Source: an uncultured Pelagibacteraceae bacterium (GTDB taxonomy: Bacteria > Pseudomonadota > Alphaproteobacteria > Pelagibacterales > Pelagibacteraceae). From it: a stretch of DNA of 59,671 nt. A program made the translations under genes and the position numbers. The stretch lies in contig CACLLR010000004.1 in NCBI GenBank assembly GCA_902607805.1, positions 1 to 59,671 of the forward strand, in the 5' to 3' direction. Numbering within the stretch: position 1 is the first letter of the stretch; each line of letters opens with the position of its first letter. Under the pieces are notes generated by a model, which made no database searches, was not told the origin of the DNA, and was given only the letters and a program-made list of their open reading frames with translations. Of this stretch, positions 15,972 to 25,476 are shown one piece after another.

Positions 15972-16577
15972 TTATTTGCTTATAAATCGCAAATATCTAT
16001 TTTGATAACCTAAATCTTCTTTAAATTTTCCCATATAATAATTTGTTACCGTTGATGCTTGCTCTTTTTTTATACCTCTCATAGTCATACACTGATGTGT
16101 GGCATCAATTGAAACTGCTACTCCTTTTGCATCTAAAGATTCCATTAATGTCTGCGCAATTTGCATTGTTAATCTTTCTTGTGTTTGAAGTCTTTTAGAA
16201 AATATTTCAACTACTCTTGCTAATTTGCTTAATCCGACTACTCTTTGATTTGGAATATATGCAACGTGTGCAATTCCAATTATTGGAGCCATATGATGTT
16301 CACAGTGACTTTGCACAGATATATTTTTTTGAATAACCATATCATCATACCCATTTACATCACCAAATGTTTTTTCTAAAACCTTTTTTGGATCCTCTCC
16401 ATAACCTTTAAAATATTCTTTAAATGCTTTTACAACTCTTTTTGGAGTTTCTAACAAACCTTCTCTATTTGGATCTTCTCCAATCCATTTAAAAATCTTT
16501 TTAAATGCTTCTTCTGCTTCTTGTTCAGAAACTTGATTTGCTGAATCTTTATTGTTTTCGTTTTTTACTAATTTCAT
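15972..16577 (-). CDS. folE: GTP cyclohydrolase I FolE
   Basis: Converts GTP to 7,8-dihydroneopterin triphosphate, the first step of folate synthesis. The 201-residue protein shows the zinc-site motif SHCEHHMAPI (Cys92, His95) and Cys163 in THQCMTMRG, plus KRLQTQERLT of the pterin pocket. The first ~20 residues are a charged extension (NENNKDSANQ) not conserved in the family. Divergent from hisI, with about 56-77 bases between the starts depending on the hisI start. Confidence 0.95.
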   Translation of the reverse strand: MKLVKNENNKDSANQVSEQEAEEAFKKIFKWIGEDPNREGLLETPKRVVKAFKEYFKGYGEDPKKVLEKTFGDVNGYDDMVIQKNISVQSHCEHHMAPIIGIAHVAYIPNQRVVGLSKLARVVEIFSKRLQTQERLTMQIAQTLMESLDAKGVAVSIDATHQCMTMRGIKKEQASTVTNYYMGKFKEDLGYQNRYLRFISK

Positions 16578-16654
16578 GGTCGCCGTTATATATATAAATC
16601 GTTATTTTTAAAATATTTATTATATCCACTAATATGTTAAATAAATCCATATAT

Positions 16655-17122
16655 ATGTTTAAAAAAAGAGAAAATGTCGCTGAGATAGAAGAAGGTAAAT
16701 TATTATCACCAAAATTTGATAATGATGGATTAATTCCAGTGGTAACTACTTGTTACAAAACTAGAGAAGTTTTAATGCAAGGTTATATGAATGTTGAAGC
16801 TTTAAAATTAACTATTGAAACAAAGGAAGCTCATTATTGGAGTAGATCAAGAAAACAAATTTGGCATAAAGGTAAAACAAGTGGTTTTGTTCAAAAAGTA
16901 AAACAAATAAGAATAGATGATGACCAAGATTCAGTTTGGCTAAGTGTTGATATAGGAGAAGGTTCAAGTTGTCATGTAGGGTATAGATCTTGTTTTTATA
17001 GATCAATACCTTTAGGAAAAATAGAAAATGGTAGAAATATTGAAATGAAATTTGAAGAAAAAGAAAAAAAATTCGATCCAGAAAAAGTTTATAAAGGTCA
17101 ACCTAATCCAACTAAAATTTAA
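16655..17122 (+). CDS. hisI: Phosphoribosyl-AMP cyclohydrolase HisI
   Basis: Opens the purine ring of phosphoribosyl-AMP in histidine synthesis, step three. Signatures are LMQGYMNVEAL, HYWSRSRKQIWHKG and the zinc cysteines in SCHVGYRSCFYR, with a D-D-D-D-type cluster (IDDDQD). I prefer the ATG at 16655 (MFKKRENV, 155 aa); an in-frame ATG at 16634 would add seven residues not seen in the family. There is no fused HisE domain, so the pyrophosphohydrolase must be encoded elsewhere. The 2OG-oxygenase gene follows after five bases. Confidence 0.93.
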   Translation: MFKKRENVAEIEEGKLLSPKFDNDGLIPVVTTCYKTREVLMQGYMNVEALKLTIETKEAHYWSRSRKQIWHKGKTSGFVQKVKQIRIDDDQDSVWLSVDIGEGSSCHVGYRSCFYRSIPLGKIENGRNIEMKFEEKEKKFDPEKVYKGQPNPTKI

Positions 17123-17127
17123 TTGAA

Positions 17128-17769
17128 ATGGAAGACTCTGAATTTAAAATAATAAAAAGATTTGGACCTTCTGTGCTAAAAGTAAAAATTCCAGAAAAAA
17201 TTATAAAAACTTTAAATGATCATTTTGATAAAGTAATAATTGATAAAGATGAAAGTAAAAGATTAAATCACGGTGAGGATTTAGTTGGAGATGTAACTCA
17301 AGAATTAAAATTAGAAAAAGAAATTATGGAAAAGTCAGGATGGGTAAAATTTTTGGGGACAAATATTGATAAATGGATGAAAGAAGAAATTGGAAAAGGT
17401 ATAACAAAGTTTGTTATGCTTAACTCTTGGATTGTAAGACAATATAAAAATGAATATAATCCAACCCATTGGCATAATGGTCATATTTCAGGAGCAGGAT
17501 ATTTAAAAGTACCAAAAACTTTAGGTAAACATTATCAGGAAAAACAAAATAGAGATTACAGAGGTGGTAATTTACAACTTATTCATGGATCAAAAATGTT
17601 TTTAAGTCATTCAACTTTAAATATAGTTCCTAAAGTTGGAGATTTTTACTTTTTTCCAAATTATTTAATGCACACAGTTTTTCCATTTAAGGATACTGAT
17701 GAGGAAAGAAGATGTATTTCTTTCAACTGTAAAATAGATGACGATCTTTATAATGTTTATGGCGGATAA
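17128..17769 (+). CDS. Putative 2OG-Fe(II) oxygenase
   Basis: A 213-residue protein with a double-stranded beta-helix pattern as in the 2OG-FeII_Oxy_5 type. The metal facial triad can be placed at THWHNGHISGAGYLKV (His114/His116) and FFPNYLMHTVFPF (His182). An Arg pair (194-195) before CISFN would bind 2-oxoglutarate. The order NSW-H-x-H-GxGYLKVP...GDFYFFPxxLxH...RRCISFN is characteristic. The substrate is unknown; relatives occur in phages and marine bacteria. It follows hisI by five bases and overlaps the start of the DUF2237 gene. Confidence 0.7.
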   Translation: MEDSEFKIIKRFGPSVLKVKIPEKIIKTLNDHFDKVIIDKDESKRLNHGEDLVGDVTQELKLEKEIMEKSGWVKFLGTNIDKWMKEEIGKGITKFVMLNSWIVRQYKNEYNPTHWHNGHISGAGYLKVPKTLGKHYQEKQNRDYRGGNLQLIHGSKMFLSHSTLNIVPKVGDFYFFPNYLMHTVFPFKDTDEERRCISFNCKIDDDLYNVYGG

Positions 17770-18136
17770 TATTCAAAAAAATGTACTAGGAGAAAATTTG
17801 GAAGAATGTTCTAAAAATCCTTTAACAGGATGGTTTAGAGATGGTTGTTGTAATACTGATGAAAATGATCACGGTCTTCATACGGTATGTGTTAAGGTTA
17901 ATGATGAATTTTTAGAATGGTGTAAGTCTGCTGGAAATGATTTAATAACTCCACATCCAGAATTCGGATTTCCAGGTTTAAAAGATGGTGATAGTTGGTG
18001 TGTTTGCGCAGCTTGGGTCGCTAGAGCTATTGATGCAGGAAAAGGATGTTCTATTTATCTAAAAAAAACTCACGAAAATACTCTTAAACTAGTACCAATT
18101 GAAACTTTAAAAAAATTTGCAATAGATCTTTCTTAG
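17759..18136 (+). CDS. DUF2237 family protein
   Basis: A 125-residue protein matching DUF2237 along its length: NVLGENLEECSKNPLTGW, FRDGCCNTDENDHGLHTVC, ITPHPEFGFPGLKDGDSWCVC. Six cysteines, including the CC pair and WCVC, are typical and may bind metal. The function of the family is unknown. I use the ATG at 17759 (MADNIQKNVLG), which overlaps the oxygenase stop by 11 bases; the earlier in-frame start at 17738 would add seven residues with no family support. Convergent with the ETF-QO gene, two bases apart. Confidence 0.8.
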   Translation: MADNIQKNVLGENLEECSKNPLTGWFRDGCCNTDENDHGLHTVCVKVNDEFLEWCKSAGNDLITPHPEFGFPGLKDGDSWCVCAAWVARAIDAGKGCSIYLKKTHENTLKLVPIETLKKFAIDLS

Positions 18137-18137
18137 C

Positions 18138-19757
18138 TTACATATTTCCATATTTTGGTCCGCCTCCACCCTCAGGTGTTACCCATGTAATATTTTGAGA
18201 TGGCTCTTTAATGTCACAAGTTTTACAGTGAATACAATTTTGAGAATTAATAATAAATTTAGGTAAATTATTTTCCAATTGAATTTCATATACTCCAACT
18301 GGGCAATATCTTTGTGCTGGCTCATCATATTTATCTAGAGTATATTTTATAGGTAATTCGGGGTTTTTTAAGTGTAAATGCACTGGTTGATTTTCTGCAT
18401 GATTGGTTCCTGTTAAATATACAGAACTAGTTTTATCAAATGTGATTACATTATCAGGCTTCGGATATTCGATTTTTGGCATTTCATTTGCAGGTTTTAA
18501 AGTTTCATGATCAGAATGTTTGTGCCTTAAAGTAAATGGTAATTTTCCTTTAAATAATATTTGATCTATGCCTGTAAATATTATTGCTAGAATTAATCCC
18601 CAGTTAAAACTAGGTTTGACATTCCTTGCCGCATGAAGTTCCTCATATAACCAGCTATTTTTAAATTTATCTTCATAAATAGATAAATCTTTTTTATCTC
18701 TTAAATGTTCAAAAATTGTTTCAGCTGCTATAATTCCACTTTTCATAGCGGTATGAGATCCTTTGATCTTTGGCATATTTAATGTACCTGCATCACAACC
18801 AACTAACAAAGCGCCTGGCATAAACATTTTTGGCAAACTTTGTAAACCACCCTCTATTAAAGCTCTTGCTCCGTATGAAATTCTTTTTCCACCCTCAATA
18901 ATTTTTTTAATAGCTGGATGAGTCTTAAATCTTTGAAATTCATCAAAAGGAGATAGATATGGATTTTTATAATCTAAACCAATTACATATCCTAAATAAA
19001 TTTGCTTGTTCTCAGCATGATATATAAAACTTCCTCCATAAGTTTTATTGTCAAGTGGCCAACCAGCAGTATGCATTACCAATCCTTCTTCATGTTTATT
19101 TTCATTTATTTCCCAAATTTCTTTAAACCCTATGCCATACTGTTGTGGATCCTTTCCTTCATCTAAATTAAATTTTTTTATCAATTGTTTTCCTAGATGC
19201 CCTCTACATCCTTCGGCAAATACAGTAACTTTAGCATGAAGTTCCATTCCTGGTTCAAAACTATCTTTTTTATTGCCTTCTTTATCTAATCCCATATCTT
19301 GTGTAGCTATTCCTTTAACTGATCCATTTTCATTATGTAAAACTTCACTTGCTGGAAAACCTGGAAATATTTCTACGCCTAATGCCTCTGCTTGCTCAGC
19401 TAACCATCGACACAAATTTGCTAAACTAATAATATAATTTTTATGATTTTGTTGAACTTTTGGAAGTAGCCAGGTTGGCCAGCTCAAATATTTTTTTTTT
19501 CCTAAAAATAAAAATTTTTCATTTGTAACTTTAGTTTTTATCGGAGAATTTAATTCTTTCCAATTTGGAATTAATTCATCTAATGCTCTAGTTTCAAAAA
19601 CATTTCCTGATAAAATGTGTGCTCCAATTTCAGATGCTTTTTCTAAAACACAAACATTGATATCTTTATTTAGTTGTTTTAGTTTAATGGCAGTTGCAAG
19701 TCCTGAAGGTCCGCCACCCACAATCACAACATCGTATTCCATCACTTCTCTGGACAT
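18138..19757 (-). CDS. Electron transfer flavoprotein-ubiquinone oxidoreductase
   Basis: A 539-residue membrane-associated FAD and iron-sulfur enzyme that passes electrons from reduced ETF to ubiquinone. The FAD dinucleotide motif VIVGGGPSGLA opens the protein near residue 11. The 4Fe-4S cluster is bound by Cys485 (CPVGVYE) and Cys508/511/514 (NCIHCKTCDIKEP), and the protein ends with WVTPEGGGGPKY as family members do. It is the last gene of a dimethylglycine dehydrogenase-EtfB-EtfA-ETFQO operon, so the respiratory route from methylated amine to quinone is complete in this locus. Confidence 0.95.
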   Translation of the reverse strand: MSREVMEYDVVIVGGGPSGLATAIKLKQLNKDINVCVLEKASEIGAHILSGNVFETRALDELIPNWKELNSPIKTKVTNEKFLFLGKKKYLSWPTWLLPKVQQNHKNYIISLANLCRWLAEQAEALGVEIFPGFPASEVLHNENGSVKGIATQDMGLDKEGNKKDSFEPGMELHAKVTVFAEGCRGHLGKQLIKKFNLDEGKDPQQYGIGFKEIWEINENKHEEGLVMHTAGWPLDNKTYGGSFIYHAENKQIYLGYVIGLDYKNPYLSPFDEFQRFKTHPAIKKIIEGGKRISYGARALIEGGLQSLPKMFMPGALLVGCDAGTLNMPKIKGSHTAMKSGIIAAETIFEHLRDKKDLSIYEDKFKNSWLYEELHAARNVKPSFNWGLILAIIFTGIDQILFKGKLPFTLRHKHSDHETLKPANEMPKIEYPKPDNVITFDKTSSVYLTGTNHAENQPVHLHLKNPELPIKYTLDKYDEPAQRYCPVGVYEIQLENNLPKFIINSQNCIHCKTCDIKEPSQNITWVTPEGGGGPKYGNM

Positions 19758-19781
19758 AATGTTATTTTTTTACAGTATTTG

Positions 19782-20735
19782 CTATTTTTGTATAGTATTT
19801 AATTTGTTCAATTCTTCTAAAAATTGTGGAAGAGCTTCAAATAAATCGGCCTCTAAACCATAATCAGCAACGCTAAAAATAGGAGCTTCTCCATCTTTAT
19901 TTATTGCAACTATTATTTTACTTTCTTTCATGCCTGCTAAATGTTGAATTGCTCCTGAAATTCCAACTGCTATATATAAATCTGGAACAACAACTTTTCC
20001 TGTTTGACCTACTTGGTGATCATTAGTTATGTATCCAGCGTCTACTGCTGCTCTAGAGGCACCAATTGCAGCATTCAATTTATCAGCAATTGCAGTAATT
20101 AATTTAAAGTTTTCACCACTTGCCATCCCTCTTCCACCAGAAATTACTATTCTGGCCGTTCCTAGTTCAGGTCTATCTGATTTAACCTCTTCTCTTTTAA
20201 TAAATTTAGTTAATGATGTAGCTTCTTCTTTTTCAGCTTTTATAATTTCAGCAGAACCTCCTGAAGTTTGTGCTGGATCAAATGACGTTGGTCTAATAGT
20301 AATACATTTTTTTTTATCATTACTTTTTACTGTTGCGAAAGCATTTCCCGCATAAATTGGTCTTAAAAAGGTATCAGGTGATATTACTTTTATTATATCG
20401 CTCACTTGAGAAGTATCTAATAATGCTGCTACTCTAGGCATTAAATTTTTACCAAAAGTATTTGCTGAACAAACTATATGTGAATAATTTTCAGAATGTT
20501 TTATTATTACTGGAGTAAAGTTTTCAGCTAAATAGTTTTCATAAATTTCATTATCTACTGCGATTACTTTTTTTACATTTGGTATTTCTGATATTGATTT
20601 AGAAACTGCATCAATTTTTTTTCCGATAACCAATACATGTAAATCTTGATCTATTTGAGAAGCTGCAGTAATTGCATTTAATGTAAATGGTCTTACTTCA
20701 TTATTATTATGTTCTGCAATTAACAATACTGACAT
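19782..20735 (-). CDS. etfA: Electron transfer flavoprotein alpha subunit
   Basis: A 317-residue FAD-binding subunit. The N-terminal adenine-nucleotide-hydrolase-like half starts [18 protein letters not shown]. The C-terminal FAD domain has ARIVISGGRGMASGENF, GASRAAVDAGY, GQTGKVVVPDLYIAVGISGAIQH and a final IVAINKDGEAPIF block. These are diagnostic for EtfA. Its start overlaps the etfB stop by one base. Paired with EtfB it carries electrons from the dimethylglycine dehydrogenase (and probably acyl-CoA dehydrogenases) to ETF-QO. Confidence 0.96.
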   Translation of the reverse strand: MSVLLIAEHNNNEVRPFTLNAITAASQIDQDLHVLVIGKKIDAVSKSISEIPNVKKVIAVDNEIYENYLAENFTPVIIKHSENYSHIVCSANTFGKNLMPRVAALLDTSQVSDIIKVISPDTFLRPIYAGNAFATVKSNDKKKCITIRPTSFDPAQTSGGSAEIIKAEKEEATSLTKFIKREEVKSDRPELGTARIVISGGRGMASGENFKLITAIADKLNAAIGASRAAVDAGYITNDHQVGQTGKVVVPDLYIAVGISGAIQHLAGMKESKIIVAINKDGEAPIFSVADYGLEADLFEALPQFLEELNKLNTIQK

Positions 20736-21484
20736 TATATAACCTTTGCTTCGTTTTTTAATTTTTGCACAAGTTCTGCTACGCTAGCAACTTTAATTCC
20801 TGCTTTTCTTTTTGGTGGTTCTTCAACTTTAATTTGCTCTATTCTAGGTTTAATATCTATTCCCAATTCAGAGCCATTAATTTGCTCTATAGGTTTTTTT
20901 TTGGCTTTCATAATATTTGGTAGTGATGCATACCTTGGTTCATTTAATCTTAAGTCACAAGTTACGATCGCTGGGATGTTAACTTCAATTGTTTCTAATC
21001 CTTCATCAACCTCCCTCGTTACTTCTAATGATTTATCTTTTACTTCGATTTTAGAAGCAAAGGTAGCTTGCGGCCAATTTAATAAAGCTGCAAGCATTTG
21101 ACCTGTTTGATTGCAATCATCATCGATAGCTTGCTTGCCCATAAAAATTAAATCGGGTTTTTCTTTATCTACAATTTTTTGTAAAATCTTTGATACTGCC
21201 AAGGGTTCAATTGTTCCATCTACCTTAATGTGAATTCCTCTATCCGCTCCAACAGCTAAGGCCTTTCTAACAGTCTCTTGAGCTTTGTCTTCGCCAACTG
21301 TGATTGCAACAATTTCTTTTGCTTTTCCAGATTCTTTAATTTTAACTGCTTCTTCAATAGCATTATCATCTGGTGGGTTGGTTGACATCTTTACATTTTC
21401 TGTAACAACTCCTGTTCCGTCTTCTTTAACCCTAACCTGAACATTGTAATCAATAACTCTTTTAACAGCGACTAATATTTTCAT
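20735..21484 (-). CDS. etfB: Electron transfer flavoprotein beta subunit
   Basis: A 249-residue subunit beginning [19 protein letters not shown]. Family signatures are [18 protein letters not shown], the AMP-binding region [22 protein letters not shown], and the anchor-like [22 protein letters not shown] with the recognition segment for partner dehydrogenases. Length is normal. It overlaps both neighbours by one base: the dehydrogenase stop upstream and the etfA start downstream, so all four genes form one transcript. Confidence 0.96.
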   Translation of the reverse strand: MKILVAVKRVIDYNVQVRVKEDGTGVVTENVKMSTNPPDDNAIEEAVKIKESGKAKEIVAITVGEDKAQETVRKALAVGADRGIHIKVDGTIEPLAVSKILQKIVDKEKPDLIFMGKQAIDDDCNQTGQMLAALLNWPQATFASKIEVKDKSLEVTREVDEGLETIEVNIPAIVTCDLRLNEPRYASLPNIMKAKKKPIEQINGSELGIDIKPRIEQIKVEEPPKRKAGIKVASVAELVQKLKNEAKVI

Positions 21485-23916
21485 TATGCTCTTAACAATT
21501 TATTTTCTGGATCATAAGGACTTTCCTCCAAAATTGTAGCGTCGTGTATTTTTCCTAAAATATCAATTTTTAATTTTTGACCTGTTGTCGCAAGCTCTGG
21601 TTTAAGCATTCCTAGAGCTATAGATTTATTTAATCTAAAACCAAAATCTCCACCAGTTGCCCTACCTACAACTTTTCCATTTTCATATATTGGATTATTT
21701 CCTAAAACATCTGCATCTGTCACATTATGAATTTCCATTGTAACAAGTTTATTATTGAAACCTTTTTCTCTCCACTTATTTAATGCTTCCAATCCAATGA
21801 AACTTCCCTTATTTGGATGAATAAATCTATCTAAACCACTTTCATAAGGGGCATACTCTATTGATAATTCGGTGCCTACTAACTTATATGATTTTTCAAC
21901 TCTTAAGCTATTCATAGCTCTAATTCCAAAAGGTTTTAAACCAAGATCTTTACCTTGTTCCATTAACTTATCAAATATATGGTTTTGATATTCAATTGGA
22001 TGATGAAGCTCCCATCCTAATTCTCCAACAAAATTAACTCTCATAGCAGTGCATGGTGCGTTGCCAATATCTACTTGTTTGGAGCTTAACCATTTAAAGT
22101 TATCATTAGAAAAATCATCTTTTGAAACTTTCGTCATCAAATCTCTTGCCTTTGGACCTGAAACAACAAGTACTCCTAAGCTATTAGTTAAATTTTCAAA
22201 TTGAACTGATCCATCTGAAGGCATCCATTTTAATATCCAGTCATGATCTAACCTTTGAAATGCTCCAGCTGAAACTAAGTAAAAACTATCTTCAGCTTCT
22301 CTCATAATTGTAAATTCTGAATGCACTCCTCCTTTTGTATTAAGAGCATGGCATAAATTAACTCTACCAATTTTTTTTGGAAGTTTGTTAGCTACTAAAT
22401 TATCTAGAAATTCTTCTGCTTTAGGTCCTTTTATTCTACATTTTGCAAATGCAGTCATATCTAGCAATCCAACATTTTCTTTTACGTTTTTGCATTCTTT
22501 TTCTACCGCTTTAAACCAATTAGATCTCCTAAAAGACCAATCGTCTTTTTGTTCCATCCCATCTGTTGCAAAAAAATTTGGTCTTTCCCATCCAAATTTT
22601 TGACCAAATACAGCACCTAGATTTTTCATCCTGTCATAGCATGGTGCTGTTCTTAAAGGTCTTGCAGCTGTTCTTTCTTCATCGGGATAATGAATAATAA
22701 AGACATTTCTATAAGCCTCTTCATTTTTTTCTTTTAAATATGATTTAGAACAATAATCTCCATATCTTCGAGGTTCTACTCCAAGCATATCAATTGTTGG
22801 TTCTCCATCAACGATCCATTCTGCTAATTGCCATCCTGCACCACCTGCGGCTGTTATTCCAAAACTATGACCTTCATTTATCCAAAAATTCTTTAATCCC
22901 CATGCGGGTCCAACTATAGGATTTCCATCTGGTGTATAACATATGGCTCCATTATAAACTTTTTTAACACCTACTTCACCAAATGCTGGTACTCGATGAA
23001 TTGCACCTTCGATATGTGGAGCAAGCCTATCAAGATCTTCTTGAAACAATTCATACTCTGAGTCTTTAGAAGGGCCATCTACATAACAACATGGAGCTCC
23101 ATCTTCATATGGTCCTAATATTAATCCCCCTGCTTCCTCTCGCATATACCATCTGCTATCACTATCTCTCAAAACTCCCATTTCAGGAAGGCCTTCTTTT
23201 TTTCTTTTTTGAATTTCAGGATGTGGCTCTGTGACTATGTATTGATGTTCAACCGGAATAACAGGTATATCCAAGCCAACCATTTTTCCAGTTTGTCTTG
23301 CAAAATTTCCTGAACATGAAATTACGTGTTCACATTCTATCGTTCCTTTGTCTGTTTCTATTACCCAACCTGTCTTCGTTTGTTTAATTCCTATTACATT
23401 TGTATTTCTATAAATTTCTGCTCCTCTATTTCTGGCACCTGTGGCTAATGCTTGTGTTAAATCTGCTGGCTGAATATATCCATCTTCAGGATGTTGTATT
23501 GCTCCAATTAAGTCGCTTGTATTACATAATGGCCAGATTTCTTTTACTTGATTAGGGGTTAAAAACTTTACATTAACTCCAATTGTTTGTGCAACTCCCG
23601 CATATTGATGATATTCATCCATTCTATCTTTGGTACTTGCCAATCTTATGTTTGAAACAACACTAAAACCTACGTTTTTTCCGGTTTCTTCTTCTAAAGT
23701 TTTATATAGATCAACAGCATACTTATGAAGTTGTCCAACAGAATAACTCATATTAAACAGTGGTAGTAGACCCGCAGCATGCCATGTAGATCCTGAAGTT
23801 AGTTCTTTTCTTTCTACTAATACTACGTCTGACAATCCTTTTTTTGCTAAATGATAAAGAGCACTAACTCCAACTACTCCACCACCTATTACAACTACTT
23901 TTGCTTTTGATTTCAT
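21484..23916 (-). CDS. Dimethylglycine/sarcosine dehydrogenase family flavoprotein with GcvT domain
   Basis: An 810-residue enzyme. An N-terminal FAD oxidoreductase ([14 protein letters not shown] near residue 11) contains [10 protein letters not shown]; His46 matches the histidine that bonds FAD covalently in dimethylglycine dehydrogenase. From about residue 430 a GcvT-like folate-binding domain follows ([15 protein letters not shown], then VGELGWELH, and a C-terminal [19 protein letters not shown]). It removes a methyl group from dimethylglycine or sarcosine and transfers it as formaldehyde equivalent to tetrahydrofolate. Position at the head of an operon with ETF and ETF-QO supports this. 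Exact substrate not decided by sequence alone. Confidence 0.88.
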   Translation of the reverse strand: MKSKAKVVVIGGGVVGVSALYHLAKKGLSDVVLVERKELTSGSTWHAAGLLPLFNMSYSVGQLHKYAVDLYKTLEEETGKNVGFSVVSNIRLASTKDRMDEYHQYAGVAQTIGVNVKFLTPNQVKEIWPLCNTSDLIGAIQHPEDGYIQPADLTQALATGARNRGAEIYRNTNVIGIKQTKTGWVIETDKGTIECEHVISCSGNFARQTGKMVGLDIPVIPVEHQYIVTEPHPEIQKRKKEGLPEMGVLRDSDSRWYMREEAGGLILGPYEDGAPCCYVDGPSKDSEYELFQEDLDRLAPHIEGAIHRVPAFGEVGVKKVYNGAICYTPDGNPIVGPAWGLKNFWINEGHSFGITAAGGAGWQLAEWIVDGEPTIDMLGVEPRRYGDYCSKSYLKEKNEEAYRNVFIIHYPDEERTAARPLRTAPCYDRMKNLGAVFGQKFGWERPNFFATDGMEQKDDWSFRRSNWFKAVEKECKNVKENVGLLDMTAFAKCRIKGPKAEEFLDNLVANKLPKKIGRVNLCHALNTKGGVHSEFTIMREAEDSFYLVSAGAFQRLDHDWILKWMPSDGSVQFENLTNSLGVLVVSGPKARDLMTKVSKDDFSNDNFKWLSSKQVDIGNAPCTAMRVNFVGELGWELHHPIEYQNHIFDKLMEQGKDLGLKPFGIRAMNSLRVEKSYKLVGTELSIEYAPYESGLDRFIHPNKGSFIGLEALNKWREKGFNNKLVTMEIHNVTDADVLGNNPIYENGKVVGRATGGDFGFRLNKSIALGMLKPELATTGQKLKIDILGKIHDATILEESPYDPENKLLRA

Positions 23917-23966
23917 TATGGATTTCTACTAAATTTTCATATTTTTCGAAACAAAATTATTTAATG

Positions 23967-24455
23967 CTAAATTGAAGATCCTAGAGGAATTGGCTGAGAA
24001 ACTGCAGTGGTTAACCAACAGTCTTTTAAAGGTCCTTCATTAATATATTTTTCTACCTGCCATTTAAATTTATAATAATTTTTTTCAAAATCCAATACTG
24101 TAACTTCAAATGTAGCTATCTCATCAGACAAAAAGACTTCAATTACTTTATGGTCTTTATGATTTAATAACATAGAATATAAATTTCCTTTTAACATCAA
24201 TTTAAAATTATCCAAAGGTCCAGTAAATTTTTTATTTTTAGGGTGTGCAAACTCCCATGTCTGTTCAATTCCATGGTCCGTTTTAGGGTTGTCGTTATTC
24301 ATTAAACCTCTTAATTGAATTTTAACAACCTGAAATGGTTCTATGCCATTATTCGGTTTTATAGTTTCTGCTCCTAATTTGCTAAAAAATAGAAAAAATA
24401 TCAAAAAGTAAGCTAAAAATTTTAATTTTGAGTTTAATAATTTTGATAAGTACAT
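23967..24455 (-). CDS. Exported DUF4864-like protein
   Basis: A 162-residue protein with an N-terminal hydrophobic signal (residues 12-28, ending KLGAETIK). The mature part has VVKIQLRGLMNND, WEFAHPKNKKFTGPL, FKLMLKGNLYSMLL and CWLTTAVSQ, reminiscent of the DUF4864 family, an NTF2-like fold of unknown function. Gene stands alone between the dimethylglycine dehydrogenase and a divergent dehydrogenase. Family call is by impression and moderate. Confidence 0.55.
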   Translation of the reverse strand: MYLSKLLNSKLKFLAYFLIFFLFFSKLGAETIKPNNGIEPFQVVKIQLRGLMNNDNPKTDHGIEQTWEFAHPKNKKFTGPLDNFKLMLKGNLYSMLLNHKDHKVIEVFLSDEIATFEVTVLDFEKNYYKFKWQVEKYINEGPLKDCWLTTAVSQPIPLGSSI

Positions 24456-24513
24456 TTTGATTAATTAATTATATCATAAAAAAAAAATTATTAAAAAAAA
24501 ATATAGGGTAATT

Positions 24514-25455
24514 ATGAAAATTGGATTCATTGGTTTAGGAAATGTTGGGGGAAAGTTGGCAGGAAGTTTGTTAAGAAACAGATTTAATGTCACAGTTATG
24601 GATATTGATAAAAAAATAGTAGAAAATTTTAAAAATAAAGGAGCAGAAATTTCAAATTCAGCAAAAGAACTTACTGAAAAAGTAGACTTAATAATCACAT
24701 GTCTACCATCGCCAGAAATCTGTGCAGAAGTAATGGAGTCTCGTGATGGAGTAATTAGTGGACTTTCAGAAAATAAGATTTGGTTAGAAATGAGTACTAC
24801 TGATGAATCTGAAGTTAAAAGATTAGGTAAATTAGTTTTAAATAAAAAATCTATTCCACTAGATGGTCCAGTAAGTGGTGGATGTCATAGAGCAACAACT
24901 GGAAATATTGCAATTTTTGTAGGTGGAGAAAGGAAATATTTTGAAAAAATTCTTCCTGTATTAAAAGCAATGGGTAGACAGATACTTCATACAGGAGAGT
25001 TGGGCACTGCTTCTATTTTAAAAGTAATCACTAATTATTTAGCTTCTGTACATTTGGCAGCACTAGGTGAAGCTTGGACTATAGCAAAAAAATCTAATTT
25101 AAACCTTAATAAAACATTTAAGGGTATAAGCATTTCATCGGGAAATTCATTCGTTCATGAAACTGAGAGCCAAGTGATATTAAATGGCTCATATAATATA
25201 AATTTTACAATGGACTTGGTAAAAAAAGATATGAATTTATTTAATGATCTTTCAAAAAAATTAAATGCACCATTAGAAATATCACCTTTTGTGCTAAATA
25301 TCTTTAAAGATGCTGAAAATAAATACGGATCAAGAGCTTGGTCTTCTATGGTAGTTAAGAGACTAGAAGATAAATTTGGTATAAACTTCAGGGCTAATGG
25401 TTTTCCAGATGTATTATTAGATAAGGAAAAAGAAGAAAAAGGATATGAAATTTAA
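24514..25455 (+). CDS. 3-hydroxyisobutyrate dehydrogenase family oxidoreductase
   Basis: A 313-residue beta-hydroxyacid dehydrogenase. NAD(P) motif GFIGLGNVGGKLAGSLL lies at residues 4-20; substrate motif DGPVSGGCHRATTGNIAIFVGG is clear; the catalytic Lys is in SILKVITNYLA. Members oxidise 3-hydroxyisobutyrate, tartronate semialdehyde (reverse) or similar acids. An AGGGTAA ribosome site precedes the ATG. An aldehyde dehydrogenase gene follows after 21 bases on the same strand, so the pair may oxidise a hydroxy acid and then the resulting semialdehyde. Substrate not determinable here. Confidence 0.8.
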   Translation: MKIGFIGLGNVGGKLAGSLLRNRFNVTVMDIDKKIVENFKNKGAEISNSAKELTEKVDLIITCLPSPEICAEVMESRDGVISGLSENKIWLEMSTTDESEVKRLGKLVLNKKSIPLDGPVSGGCHRATTGNIAIFVGGERKYFEKILPVLKAMGRQILHTGELGTASILKVITNYLASVHLAALGEAWTIAKKSNLNLNKTFKGISISSGNSFVHETESQVILNGSYNINFTMDLVKKDMNLFNDLSKKLNAPLEISPFVLNIFKDAENKYGSRAWSSMVVKRLEDKFGINFRANGFPDVLLDKEKEEKGYEI

Positions 25456-25476
25456 TTGATATAATAATAATTGAAT

